Below, in pieces: positions 35,726-45,329 of a DNA stretch of 59,792 nucleotides. Within the stretch, counting starts at the first letter, position 1; the number at the start of each line of letters is the position of its first letter. The position numbers and the translations under genes were made by a program. This stretch comes from a bacterium (GTDB taxonomy: Bacteria; Armatimonadota; UBA5829), in NCBI GenBank assembly GCA_021373255.1, contig JAJFTD010000029.1, positions 1 through 59,792 on the forward strand. Direction: 5' to 3'. The notes below the pieces were generated by a model. That model searched no databases. It was not told the DNA's origin and saw only the letters and a list, made by a program, of their open reading frames with translations.

Positions 35726-38700
35726 ATGCCCTCATGCTTTCCTGCTGGTTTCCATCCGGCTATTGAGAAATGGTTTGTAGAAAAGTTCGGTCAGCCAACC
35801 CAACCGCAAAAGCTGGGATGGCCTCTTATTGACCGTGGTATAAACACCCTTATCCTCGCACCGACTGGTTCCGGTAAGACACTTGCGGCATTCCTTGCAG
35901 GTATAAATAGAGTCATTCTTGATCTCGTATCCGGTCAAAACACTGAGGGTGGGGTAGAGATTCTCTATATTTCACCTCTAAAGGCTCTTAACTATGACAT
36001 CGAGCGTAACCTCGCGTCCCCGCTTCTCGAGATTAACAAAACGGCAAAAGCTATCGATTACCAGATACCTGAAATCACGACTGCCGTTCGTACCGGCGAC
36101 ACCCCTGCAAATGAGCGCAGAAAAATGCTCAAAAAGCCTCCGCATATCCTGATTACAACCCCAGAATCACTTCACATTATGCTCACATCATCCGCGCGAA
36201 AGATCCTTGAGACGGTGCGATATGTGATTGTGGACGAAATCCATGCCCTCTGTCCGAACAAGCGGGGTGTCTTTCTATCGGTTCTTTTGGAAAGGCTTGA
36301 GAATGTATGCATGAACTCGCCTGTCAGAATCGGGCTTTCAGCGACGCAAAAACCGCTTTCAGAAGTAGCTCGTTTTCTAGGAGGGTTTGATAATAATGGT
36401 GAGCCGCGTCACGTCGAAATTGTCGATACAGGTATACGCAGACAGGTGGATCTGAAAGTCGTTTGCACATGCGAAGATCTGCGACATCCTGAAGACGGCT
36501 CCGTATGGCCCTCGATATATCGCAGGCTGCTGGATCTTGTTCACTCGCACAAGTCGACTATTATATTCGCAAACACGCGGCGGATTGTCGAAAAAATCAC
36601 TCTTGGAGTAAATGATCTGGCAGGTGAGGAGATTGTAAAACCTCATCACGGAAGCGTATCTGCCAGCATCCGACGAATTACGGAGACTGCGCTTAAGGAT
36701 GGCACACTAAAGGGAGTTGTGGCGACCGGAACACTCGAGCTTGGAATCGATATGGGCGCGGTCGAACTTGTGTGCCAGGTTGAATCTCCAAAGGAGGTCT
36801 CGCGTGGTCTACAGAGAGTTGGACGTGCAGGACATGTTCACACAGCGGTAAGCAAAGGCCGGGTGATCGCGAAGACTAATCCCGATCTGGTTGAGGCTGT
36901 AAGTATTGCTGAGGGTATGCTTGAAGGAGATGTTGAGCCGATTAGTGTGCCTAAGAATTGCCTCGATATTCTTGCCCAGCAGATCGTTGCGATGGCTGCA
37001 ATTGAGGATACTAATTGGGAGGATGTCTATCGCACCATTAAACGCACATATACTTTCCGAGAGCTTTCGGAGGAGGCGTTTAATCTGACGCTTCAGCTTG
37101 TGACGGGCAGGTATCCGTCCAAAGCATTCAAAGATCTCAGAGCAAGAGTGTCTCTCGATCGGGTTACAGGTCGTATATCACCTCTGCCTGGCTCGCAGCG
37201 GCTGGTGATAGCAAACGGTGGCGCGATTCCTGACACAGGTGAGTATGGTGTTTATCTTGCAGATGCACATGTGAAAATCGGAGAGCTTGACGAGGAGTTT
37301 GTTTACGAATCTCGTGAGGGTGACACGTTTTCACTTGGCACGAACAATTGGAAGATTCAAAAAATTGATGCCGACAAAGTAATTGTCTCGCATAGCTCAC
37401 CAATTCAAGCGCGGATGCCGTTTTGGCGGGGTGAAAGTGTCCCCAGGTCGGCTCGCTCAGGCAGAAGAATGGGCGAGATGCTGCGGAAGATCGCAGAGAT
37501 GGGTGAAGACGCTCGGGAATGGGTGCTTGAAAACTTGCCAGTGGATATGAGGTCAGCAGCCAATCTTTGCGACTTTGTAAAAGTGCAAACCGGGCTCACA
37601 GACGACTCAGGGCTCCCGACCGATAAACGAATTGTGCTGGAAAGTTTTATTGACGAACTCGGCAGTACGCGACTCGCGCTCTTAAGTGTTTTCGGAGGGA
37701 GAATCCATCACGCTCTACGAATCGCATTCTCCGCACTTATGAAAAAAGAACTAGGTGTAATTCCAGAGACAGTCAGCGGCGATAATGGGATTCTTTTCAA
37801 ATTGCCTGAGGGTGATGCTCAACCTCCATTTGGGTTATTCAAAAAACTCACGCCGGAACTTGCGTATGAGTTAATAGCTGAAGATTTACCAGACACAGCT
37901 CTTTTCGGCCTGCGATTCAGGCAAAACGCTGCACGGGCGTTGTTATTGCCGGGGCCTGGTGTCGGCAAGCGAACTCCACTCTGGCTCCAGCGTCTCAAAT
38001 CGAAGGACTTGTTGCACATAGCCAAGTCATTTGATGGTTTTCCGATAGTCGTGGAAACGCTGAGGGAATGCTTACAGGATTATCTGGAAATAAGCGAGCT
38101 TCAAGAAATACTCCGGCAAGTGCAATCTGGCGAGATCGAGTTGAGTATAGTCGAACGGCAGTTACCATCTCCTTTCACGTCAACAATGCTCTTCGATTTC
38201 CAGATGATATATCAATACGAGTGGGATACTCCAAAGACCTTAAGCAAAAAGAGAAATGCTCCATCTGAACGCAGGCTAGTCGATGAGTTGGTTGACGGTA
38301 AAGTCAATCGAATGCTTGATGAGCGGGCAATATCTGATCTGGATAATCAGCTTCAATGCAGGGGAGAACGCAGCCGTGCTCGAACAGCGGAAGAGTTATA
38401 CGAACTCGTAAGGCAGTTGGGAGATATTCCCGAAGAGGATGCCAATTCCAGATGCACCGAACCAGAGATGCTGGATGCATTGATCGAGGAAGGCAGGCTC
38501 GTACGAGTAACTTTTTCCAATGCAAAGCACCCTGATAAGTTAGTAGCATGCGATTATCTGGACGAATATCTACAAGCTACATCAAATGATGATCAGCGAT
38601 ATCTAGCTCTTGCCGGTATCATCGAAAGGCATATATCGAACAGGGGAGTTGTGATTTCATCCGATATTTCCCCAACCTATGGCTTGCCTATAGAGTTTGT

Positions 38701-40162
38701 AGCGAATATTGTAAAAGGAATTGCTCAACAAGGCGGCCTTATAGAAATCCCGCCTGCACCTGATACGCAAGAACCGCGCTGGGTAAATCCCGACAACCTC
38801 GAAATAATCTACAGGCGCACCCTTGCAATGCAAAAGCTGGAAGCAAAACCAGCCTCCCCTGAGCAATATCAGGCTTTTTTACTCAAATGGCAGCATTTGC
38901 ACCCCGATAGCAAACTCCATGGCCAGGATGGCGTTCGCACAGCACTCCGGCAGCTAGAGGCGACTAGAATACCTTATAGTGTGTGGGAGCCGGATATTCT
39001 TGCAAGAAGAGTGGGGGATTTCAGAGCTGAACATATAGATAATTTGTGCAATTCGGCTGAATTCATTTGGGTCGGTGAATCGGCAAATACAAAGAAACCA
39101 GGCAGCGTCGCATTTCTTGCGAGAGAAGGTCTTCAGGAACTCTACTCGATTATATTCAAAGATAAATCTAATGATAGTGCTTCCGAACAGAGAAACGCCA
39201 TCTACCAGGCACTAAAGAACCGCGGAGCATCTTTTGCCATTGATCTTGTCCTCGATACAGGGCTCGATTCGCGTATTGTGCAGGGTGTTTTGTGGGAGAT
39301 GATCTGGTCGGGAGATGTTACGCACGACTATTTCAAAACTCTCAGATCCGGCAAACCGCCTGTTATATCGCCTCAAAGACACGATCAATTTTCTACAAAA
39401 GTGGTCGACAAACGGCAGTTCTATCGTGCAAGGTCTCGCATAGCCAGGACATTTACAAATCCACCCAGTGCAAATCCGGGGAGGTGGGTGCTTCTTTCGT
39501 CATTATGTAATTACAACGTCAATGAACAGGATTCGCTTGAAATCTACGCAAGGATTCTGTTAGAGCGATACGGTATTGTTGCGAAAGAGCTTGTGTATAG
39601 GACAGGCGAGATTGATATTGTGTGGAACGACCTTTATGAGATATATAAGCGAATGGAGCTATCAGGCGAGATCGAGCGTGGATATTTTGTAGATGGGCTT
39701 GGCGGTGCGCAGTTCGGGTTGCCTGAAGCTGTGGATGTGTTGCTTGGCAGGTCAAGGGTGGGGTTTATCAGTTCCAGTGCTGATGATTACCCGATACTTG
39801 TTAATTCCTGTGATCCTGCGTATTTATACTCGGCAGCAGGGCCATTTGACGTCAGCTCTTTCCGAATGAACAGATTGACTTCAAATTATGCGGTTCTCTT
39901 CGGTGGTCAGCCCGTGCTCACGCTTGAACTCGGTTCCGGCACACTGAGGATGAGAGAAGATACCAATAAAGACGACATGCCTAAATTCGTATCTGCTCTC
40001 ACCCAGCTTATAAACAGCCCATGGCCTATTCGACCATACCGTAAAGTAGAAATAGCATCATTCGATACTCAGCCTATAATAAACAGTCCAATAGATGCTG
40101 TTTTACGCTCTTGTGGTTTTGAAGAGGAAAACAACAAACTTGTGCTCAGAAGCATCAGTTAA
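35726..40162 (+). CDS. lhr: Lhr-type large superfamily 2 helicase
   Basis: A 1478-residue protein, close to the length of full Lhr (about 1500). Motifs in order: Q-like WPLI, Walker A APTGSGKTLAAF near residue 48, TTPESLHIML (motif Ib region), DExH box VDEIHAL near residue 165, SAT-like GLSATQKPL (motif III), FANTRR (motif IV), ATGTLELGIDMG (motif V) and QRVGRAGH (motif VI). A winged-helix and beta-barrel region and the large Lhr C-terminal part follow. Lhr proteins are 3'-5' DNA helicases linked to DNA repair and crosslink resistance. Ribosome site GGAG precedes ATG 35726. The gene stands alone and ends one base before the convergent MATE gene. Confidence 0.93.
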   Translation: MPSCFPAGFHPAIEKWFVEKFGQPTQPQKLGWPLIDRGINTLILAPTGSGKTLAAFLAGINRVILDLVSGQNTEGGVEILYISPLKALNYDIERNLASPLLEINKTAKAIDYQIPEITTAVRTGDTPANERRKMLKKPPHILITTPESLHIMLTSSARKILETVRYVIVDEIHALCPNKRGVFLSVLLERLENVCMNSPVRIGLSATQKPLSEVARFLGGFDNNGEPRHVEIVDTGIRRQVDLKVVCTCEDLRHPEDGSVWPSIYRRLLDLVHSHKSTIIFANTRRIVEKITLGVNDLAGEEIVKPHHGSVSASIRRITETALKDGTLKGVVATGTLELGIDMGAVELVCQVESPKEVSRGLQRVGRAGHVHTAVSKGRVIAKTNPDLVEAVSIAEGMLEGDVEPISVPKNCLDILAQQIVAMAAIEDTNWEDVYRTIKRTYTFRELSEEAFNLTLQLVTGRYPSKAFKDLRARVSLDRVTGRISPLPGSQRLVIANGGAIPDTGEYGVYLADAHVKIGELDEEFVYESREGDTFSLGTNNWKIQKIDADKVIVSHSSPIQARMPFWRGESVPRSARSGRRMGEMLRKIAEMGEDAREWVLENLPVDMRSAANLCDFVKVQTGLTDDSGLPTDKRIVLESFIDELGSTRLALLSVFGGRIHHALRIAFSALMKKELGVIPETVSGDNGILFKLPEGDAQPPFGLFKKLTPELAYELIAEDLPDTALFGLRFRQNAARALLLPGPGVGKRTPLWLQRLKSKDLLHIAKSFDGFPIVVETLRECLQDYLEISELQEILRQVQSGEIELSIVERQLPSPFTSTMLFDFQMIYQYEWDTPKTLSKKRNAPSERRLVDELVDGKVNRMLDERAISDLDNQLQCRGERSRARTAEELYELVRQLGDIPEEDANSRCTEPEMLDALIEEGRLVRVTFSNAKHPDKLVACDYLDEYLQATSNDDQRYLALAGIIERHISNRGVVISSDISPTYGLPIEFVANIVKGIAQQGGLIEIPPAPDTQEPRWVNPDNLEIIYRRTLAMQKLEAKPASPEQYQAFLLKWQHLHPDSKLHGQDGVRTALRQLEATRIPYSVWEPDILARRVGDFRAEHIDNLCNSAEFIWVGESANTKKPGSVAFLAREGLQELYSIIFKDKSNDSASEQRNAIYQALKNRGASFAIDLVLDTGLDSRIVQGVLWEMIWSGDVTHDYFKTLRSGKPPVISPQRHDQFSTKVVDKRQFYRARSRIARTFTNPPSANPGRWVLLSSLCNYNVNEQDSLEIYARILLERYGIVAKELVYRTGEIDIVWNDLYEIYKRMELSGEIERGYFVDGLGGAQFGLPEAVDVLLGRSRVGFISSSADDYPILVNSCDPAYLYSAAGPFDVSSFRMNRLTSNYAVLFGGQPVLTLELGSGTLRMREDTNKDDMPKFVSALTQLINSPWPIRPYRKVEIASFDTQPIINSPIDAVLRSCGFEEENNKLVLRSIS

Positions 40163-41605
40163 CTATATATCTGCTTGCTCATGGAATGCTTCGTGGGCAG
40201 GCATCATATCCGTCCCAGGATCGTGTATTACTTTTATCTCTCGCCACTTACCACTGCGATAGCGAAGATAAAATACAAAACTGAACAGCAGAATCCACGA
40301 TATCATTGTTACCCAGGCTACTTCCGCAGAAGTGTGTATCACTTTGAATAGAACAAACAATATAGCAACCATCAACCAATGAAGACACACAGATACACTC
40401 ATCGCCCAGAATGTATCTCCAGCACCGCGAAGTGCTCCAGTAAATGCAACCATCATCGCCTCAGAGAACACATAAACCGCTATCAGGCGCACCATGAAAA
40501 GTGTCAATGGTAATGCTTTTGTAAAGACAGCATCATTGACTTCAGGCCGGAATATATTGATCAGCGAATAAGGAACAAGCACAAACAAAGCAAACATAAT
40601 GATAGAGAATACTGAACCGATCTTTATCCCCGACATCGCTGCGTTATGCGCCTTATCCGGTTGTCTTGCCCCCATATACCGGCCTACCAGGCTTGTTACC
40701 GCGATCTCTATTCCAATCAATGGAATGAAAGCCACCATGTCCCAGTTGAATGTCACTGTGGCGGCGGTTGCGACTATCTGCCCCTGTGTGTCGAAGAGGG
40801 TGACCATCACAGTAAATGCACCAAGGTTCAGGAAGAATTCCAGCCCTGCCGGATACCCGAACCTCAACAGCTTTCGCATGACATCGAAGTCAAACCTAAA
40901 TGAATCCCTGACATCGTATTCCCTGTGAGTTTTTCCGAAAAAGTAAGCTGCAGCCAATATCAGTAGTCCGCACACTCCTCCAGTGATCGTCCCATATGCC
41001 GATCCTCGGATGCCCATGGAGTGAACGCCGAAATGACCCAGGACAAGCACATAATTTACCCCGATATTTACTACCATTGCGACCAGGGATGCGACCATAA
41101 CTATTCTAGTTCTGCCGATACCGGAAAAGAAACAACTGAATACAGAACGCAGTAAACCAACAATGGATGCATATATCAAAATATTGAAAAATATCGTCTG
41201 CGGGACAAGCTGTTCGGGCGCAATCCCTGAAGCGCGAAATGCTGATCTTACCAATGGAGCGAATAACAGTATTATTGGATAAGCCAGCACAGCAATTATT
41301 GCTGTCTGTGTTATAACCACAGGGCAATTGCGCTTCTGCCCGGAACCGAGAAACTGTGCAACCAAAGCGGTGCCATATCCTATCAGCCCCAGGAAAAAGG
41401 TATTCATTAAAAAGCTCATTAACCCACCGCAGAGGGCAGCGTTCATCTGCGCTGTGCCTAGCTTTGAAAGGAACAACCTATCGGTAAAAGTCATTACTGT
41501 ATCACATGCACTTGATGCCATCATTGGTAGTGCTATGATCAGTAATTCCCCAACACTGCCGGGTGAATGCTCTGCACTTTTCTTTTGTAAAACTTCTGTC
41601 GACAA
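40163..41605 (-). CDS. MATE-family efflux transporter
   Basis: A 480-residue polytopic membrane protein with about 12 hydrophobic segments in two halves. N-terminal family features are ELLIIALPMMASSACDTVMTFTDRLFLSKLG and the second-half equivalent near AALRGAGDTFWAM. MATE proteins export cationic drugs or metabolites by Na+ or H+ antiport. The gene follows the PAS/ATPase sensor gene by 156 bases on the same strand. It converges with lhr with no spacing. The substrate is unknown. Confidence 0.92.
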   Translation of the reverse strand: MSTEVLQKKSAEHSPGSVGELLIIALPMMASSACDTVMTFTDRLFLSKLGTAQMNAALCGGLMSFLMNTFFLGLIGYGTALVAQFLGSGQKRNCPVVITQTAIIAVLAYPIILLFAPLVRSAFRASGIAPEQLVPQTIFFNILIYASIVGLLRSVFSCFFSGIGRTRIVMVASLVAMVVNIGVNYVLVLGHFGVHSMGIRGSAYGTITGGVCGLLILAAAYFFGKTHREYDVRDSFRFDFDVMRKLLRFGYPAGLEFFLNLGAFTVMVTLFDTQGQIVATAATVTFNWDMVAFIPLIGIEIAVTSLVGRYMGARQPDKAHNAAMSGIKIGSVFSIIMFALFVLVPYSLINIFRPEVNDAVFTKALPLTLFMVRLIAVYVFSEAMMVAFTGALRGAGDTFWAMSVSVCLHWLMVAILFVLFKVIHTSAEVAWVTMISWILLFSFVFYLRYRSGKWREIKVIHDPGTDMMPAHEAFHEQADI

Positions 41606-41761
41606 TATCTGTTCCTTTCAATATTGCATTACAATGTTGCTAGTCGGGTATTGCAAATATTTCAGTTTGTGTGTTTCATGCCAACACAGTTCTTCTACAT
41701 TTTTAAGCGTTTATCCTCTGGAATTCTGAGTGAGTGCCAGTTTCAGAAAGCAGATAAGATG

Positions 41762-43591
41762 CTATTCAGAAGCTATGCCGTCCCATGTATCAGGGATATT
41801 ATCGAGTGTAATTACATTTTCTTCTTTAATGTATTTCACCAGCACAACATCAGTGCCATTCTTGTCTGTCTTCAGGAGTATTCGACTTGCCATTTGTAGC
41901 ATAATCGAATATCCAAGGCCCATAGAGGGTTTTGTGGAGAAGCCACGGAGGAGGACTGCTCTAGGAAGAATTAGCGACTCGATACCTGGCCCATTATCAG
42001 AGACTGCCACCCAGACTGACCGGTCATCCGCACCTACATATACATGCCCGTATCCGGCGTGCTTAACGACATTCGCCATAGCCTCGCTGACTGCAATAAT
42101 GAAATCATTGAGCCAATCCCCAGAAAACCCATGCTCTTCAAGGAAACGCACCGTCGTTTGTCGTATGAGCCCCACCTCAGAAGGTGAGTTAAGGACTGTC
42201 TTGATTTGGGCTGCATCGATATAGGGTTCAACGTCGATTTCATCACTTATCCGAAGTTTACCATCAGTGGCATTAAGGATTGTCTCGCGATAGAATGCCC
42301 GTTTTTCTTCTTCAGCACGTTTGCGTTCTGTAATATCACGTATGATGACCTGAAGCATAGTTTTTCCATGCAGTTCAATTGAATGAAGACTGTTCTCGGC
42401 ATCAAATGGTGTATCATCACAACGTATATGCTGCCACTCAAACGTCTGAGGGGTTCCTGACAAGGCAGCGTCTATTAAGCAGAGTGTCTCTTCTTTCGAT
42501 TCACGTCCATCCGGCTGCTGTGGCGGATTAAATGCGTGAATTGTCTGCCCAATGATCTGATCTTTTTCCGAACAGCCAAATATCGTCAACGCGCTACCGT
42601 TGCAGTCCAGGAAGCAGTCATAATCCATCAGCAGGATGGCATCATCAGCCGATTCAAACAGAGTCCTGAATTTTTCCTCACTTTCCCGCATTACTGATTC
42701 TGCTTCCCTGCGTTCAGCCTCCTTTTGATCAATTTGGCCACCGATGCGGCTTGCAAGTGAAGCGACGATAACTCCAACTAGAAAAAGTGTAAATACAGCA
42801 AAGAGAGCTGTTGCAAGAGCCGGATTAGTACGGAAATGGGAGACAAAGTAGAAGCCCATCCATCCCTGTGCAATCAGTATCGCAAGAGTAAGAGGCAGGA
42901 ACGTCCTCAGCAGGAGCGCACGCACTGACTTGCCTACGAACTGTTGGACCACCCAGTTGTCGGTGCCAACAGAAGCTAGCAATCCAATTCCAAGAAAAAG
43001 GAATGCTATTGCCGCCAGCAAAGCCATCGGCAGCATTGGGTTCACTCCGTAGAGCAACGGACTTCCGTAACCATAACCAATTATCACCACCACAGCAATA
43101 GTAATAGTTACAAGTATCAGAGATGCTGCGATATTTCTGACCAACAGACTTTCACGTTGAATCACAAGCATTAGAATGGCTATCTCGTTCAACACAAACG
43201 TGAACGCTGATATTGGTGCCATACGTAAATCTACATAGCGTGCACGCTGACCGGCTGGGATCAGTATATACTCGAGGTGTAGATCAAATCCGAAAATATG
43301 CTGAAGTAGCAAGAATGCATCAGCGATGAACACGAGTGTGGTAACCACACCTGCAAACCAACGTGCATATAGATTATTTGGCCGGAGAGTATAGATGAAT
43401 ACTGATAAAGCCAGCAGAATGAATGAGTAAACAGCACTCGGAGCAATTGGAACAAAGCCCATACCCAGCGTGGCGAATCCCCACACGTTTATATGTAAAC
43501 CGACAAGGCCTACTAAAGCCGTTATGCCGGACAGGGATGTGAATATCAACACCAGATACTTGAGCCGATCTGACAAGGTCAGAGAAACCAT
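41762..43591 (-). CDS. Membrane sensor with PAS domain and RsbW-type ATPase
   Basis: About 609 residues from ATG 43591; starts at 43618 and 43681 are also possible, but the first membrane helix (LKYLVLIFTSLSGITALV) begins just after the chosen one. Eight hydrophobic segments span the first 310 residues. A PAS domain with a C-terminal PAC segment follows (FRTLFESADDAILLMDY near residue 330). The last 140 residues are a HATPase_c_2 domain of the RsbW/anti-sigma type (AVSEAMANVVKHA, SDNGPGIESL and KPSMGLGYSIM). There is no HisKA histidine box. It probably phosphorylates or binds a partner such as an anti-anti-sigma factor, which is not encoded nearby. Confidence 0.85.
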   Translation of the reverse strand: MVSLTLSDRLKYLVLIFTSLSGITALVGLVGLHINVWGFATLGMGFVPIAPSAVYSFILLALSVFIYTLRPNNLYARWFAGVVTTLVFIADAFLLLQHIFGFDLHLEYILIPAGQRARYVDLRMAPISAFTFVLNEIAILMLVIQRESLLVRNIAASLILVTITIAVVVIIGYGYGSPLLYGVNPMLPMALLAAIAFLFLGIGLLASVGTDNWVVQQFVGKSVRALLLRTFLPLTLAILIAQGWMGFYFVSHFRTNPALATALFAVFTLFLVGVIVASLASRIGGQIDQKEAERREAESVMRESEEKFRTLFESADDAILLMDYDCFLDCNGSALTIFGCSEKDQIIGQTIHAFNPPQQPDGRESKEETLCLIDAALSGTPQTFEWQHIRCDDTPFDAENSLHSIELHGKTMLQVIIRDITERKRAEEEKRAFYRETILNATDGKLRISDEIDVEPYIDAAQIKTVLNSPSEVGLIRQTTVRFLEEHGFSGDWLNDFIIAVSEAMANVVKHAGYGHVYVGADDRSVWVAVSDNGPGIESLILPRAVLLRGFSTKPSMGLGYSIMLQMASRILLKTDKNGTDVVLVKYIKEENVITLDNIPDTWDGIASE

Positions 43592-43777
43592 CACTTTCAC
43601 CACTCTCGGGAGGTACATAAAACCGCAGTGCTGCAGAGAACTTGATTCACAATTACCCATTGATATGTTTATGGTTAACATTGTGTAAGATATCGAGAGG
43701 TAGATGGATTTGTTACTGTGGGTGAAAGTGAATCAGTAGTAATTAGAGAGATACGATTGTATAGTCAAATGCATTGT

Positions 43778-43874
43778 TGGCGGGGATGTGTGGGAATCGA
43801 ACCCACCCGGCGCCTTATTCAGACGTCACACAGGTTTTGAAGACCAGGCGAGCCACCAGACCCGAACCACCCCC
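43778..43874 (-). tRNA. selC: tRNA-Sec (anticodon TCA)
   Basis: On the minus strand the anticodon loop reads CTTCAAA with TCA. The gene is long (94 bases plus encoded CCA), with discriminator G and an extended variable arm (loop TGAATAA) typical of tRNA-Sec. The 8-base acceptor GGGGGTGG pairs with ACATCCCC except for one G-T wobble and a terminal G-A mismatch. The T arm is GTGGG TTCGATT CCCAC. It faces away from the Sec genes, and has its own promoter. Presence of selA, selD and selB within 8 kb makes the call firm. Confidence 0.94.
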
Positions 43875-43893
43875 ATATTTAGCCTTCTTACTC

Positions 43894-43922
43894 ATTCTAT
43901 ACGGCTTATTTCGCAAAGTCAA
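43894..43922 (-). promoter_or_regulatory. Promoter of tRNA-Sec
   Basis: On the minus strand TTGACT (43917-43922) and TAGAAT (43894-43899) are 17 bases apart. The tRNA 5' end follows 20 bases after the -10 box, matching the spacing seen for tRNA-Leu at 4.1 kb. Confidence 0.8.
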
Positions 43923-43958
43923 CAACTCGATCTGGGTAGAATCCTAGAAAAACTATGC

Positions 43959-43987
43959 TTGACAACTATTGCAAGGCGGCATAAAGT
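43959..43987 (+). promoter_or_regulatory. Promoter of the selenocysteine gene run
   Basis: TTGACA (43959-43964), a 17-base spacer and TAAAGT (43982-43987) on the plus strand, 70 bases before the first gene of the run (44057). Together with the tRNA-Sec promoter it forms a divergent pair about 37 bases apart. Confidence 0.65.
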
Positions 43988-44056
43988 TATATTATTGAAA
44001 ATGGCATTTCATTAAGACATGTCGAGTATATCGAATATCCAGGGGAGTTTTTAGCA

Positions 44057-44470
44057 GTGCGGAAGAAAAACATTCGACACACGTTAAGATTGCTGGGCAT
44101 CGTTGTGCTGGTGACTCTGTCTGCTGGGATGATCTGCTATTCTGCGCATTCTGTTCGCTACCCGGTTGATGGTGTTCCGACAAGCGAACTAACCATAACT
44201 GATCTCAGCTTGACTCACAGTATAGAGCGTAGTTCTGATGGTGAATTGACGAACCCTTATGCCGAAGAGACCATGCTTCCGGCGCAGCCGATATTCGTTG
44301 TTGCTTCAGCTACTCCTTTAGAACATATGAGCCTGATATCAGCTTTTCAACAGGATTCGGTGCAGGATTTGGCAGCAAAGAAAGCCAAGCCCAAAAAGCC
44401 ATCGCCTAAGAAGCCGTCACCAAAGAAACCAAAAAAGAAACCTGGAAATGGCAAAGCGTGCCCCACTTGA
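44057..44470 (+). CDS. Small exported or anchored protein with Lys/Pro tail
   Basis: A 137-residue protein of unknown family, starting at GTG 44057 after a GGGGAG ribosome site. A single N-terminal hydrophobic segment (LLGIVVLVTLSAGMICYS) acts as a signal or anchor. The middle is polar. The C-terminus is a basic repeat tract built of KKPSPKKPSPKKPKKKPG, ending in a single Cys (GKACPT). Such tails often bind nucleic acid, polyanions or the cell wall. It ends 24 bases before the NapH-like gene and probably shares its transcript, which gives a hint of a redox or envelope role. Confidence 0.65.
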   Translation: MRKKNIRHTLRLLGIVVLVTLSAGMICYSAHSVRYPVDGVPTSELTITDLSLTHSIERSSDGELTNPYAEETMLPAQPIFVVASATPLEHMSLISAFQQDSVQDLAAKKAKPKKPSPKKPSPKKPKKKPGNGKACPT

Positions 44471-44493
44471 ATTTAGCCTGAGGAAAGTTGGTT

Positions 44494-45327
44494 ATGGGGT
44501 CCATAATCACACGAGCAAAGAAAATCCGAATATGGCGCAGGCTTACTCAGTCGTCTGCTTTGATATTGCTGAACCTCCAGTTTCTCAATATCTGGTTCGC
44601 GAATCTGCAGCTTACTGGATGTCGCGTAGCCTGTTCTCCTGTGTTTTATTGCCACTCCTGCCCCTGGGCCACAATGGCGTGCCCGTTGGGTGTGCTTGTC
44701 AACTTCTCACGGCTTCAGATATTCCCATTCATCACACTAGGGATATTGGGACTGGTAGGAACGTTTGGCGGAAGGCTTGTATGCGGTTGGTTGTGTCCCT
44801 TCGGCCTGCTTCAAGACATACTCCACAAGATCCCGACGCCCAAGTTTTCAATTCCATCTAGACTTACTTATACAAAATACGTGGTGCTGGTAGTCTTTGT
44901 GCTTGCAGTGCCGTTTTTCTGGCCTAATGCACCTTACACATTCTGTGACGGCTGTCCCTCAGGTGTTCTCGAATCGACTATTCCGTGGGCATCTGTGGCA
45001 CACTGGCATGCAACTCCTGGAATCTTCAACGGGTTTACTGCAAGGTTCTTTATCAGAATGTCTATTCTCCTGGCAACACTTATATTCTCTGTGCTTGTGT
45101 CACGAGGATTCTGCCGTATTTTCTGCCCGTTGGGCGCGATTTTCGGGCTTTTCAACAGGTTCTCGCTGTTCCGCTTCAATCTGGCGCACGAGAAGTGCAA
45201 CAACTGCGGCGTATGCAGCAAGCTATGCCCGGTAGATATAGATCCAATTGCTCAGATGAACACAGCCGAGTGCATTCGCTGCAATGAGTGCACAATCAAC
45301 AAACACATCGAAATGGGAACCAAGTAG
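44494..45327 (+). CDS. NapH-like membrane 4Fe-4S protein
   Basis: A 277-residue protein with about five membrane segments. It has the conserved CxxxxxxPCP-type Cys motifs of the NapH/CcoG/NosR group, here CHSCPWATMACPLG and CGWLCPFGLLQD, with CDGCPSG and CRIFCPLGAIFG in later loops. Two C-terminal ferredoxin-type clusters are visible: CNNCGVCSKLCPVDI and CIRCNECTI. Such proteins move electrons from the quinol pool to exported or membrane enzymes. ATG 44494 is chosen since GAGGAAAG lies 8 bases upstream. It ends just before selA. In this neighbourhood it could supply electrons to a selenium-containing or extracytoplasmic redox protein; this is inference. Confidence 0.88.
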   Translation: MGSIITRAKKIRIWRRLTQSSALILLNLQFLNIWFANLQLTGCRVACSPVFYCHSCPWATMACPLGVLVNFSRLQIFPFITLGILGLVGTFGGRLVCGWLCPFGLLQDILHKIPTPKFSIPSRLTYTKYVVLVVFVLAVPFFWPNAPYTFCDGCPSGVLESTIPWASVAHWHATPGIFNGFTARFFIRMSILLATLIFSVLVSRGFCRIFCPLGAIFGLFNRFSLFRFNLAHEKCNNCGVCSKLCPVDIDPIAQMNTAECIRCNECTINKHIEMGTK

Positions 45328-45329
45328 GA

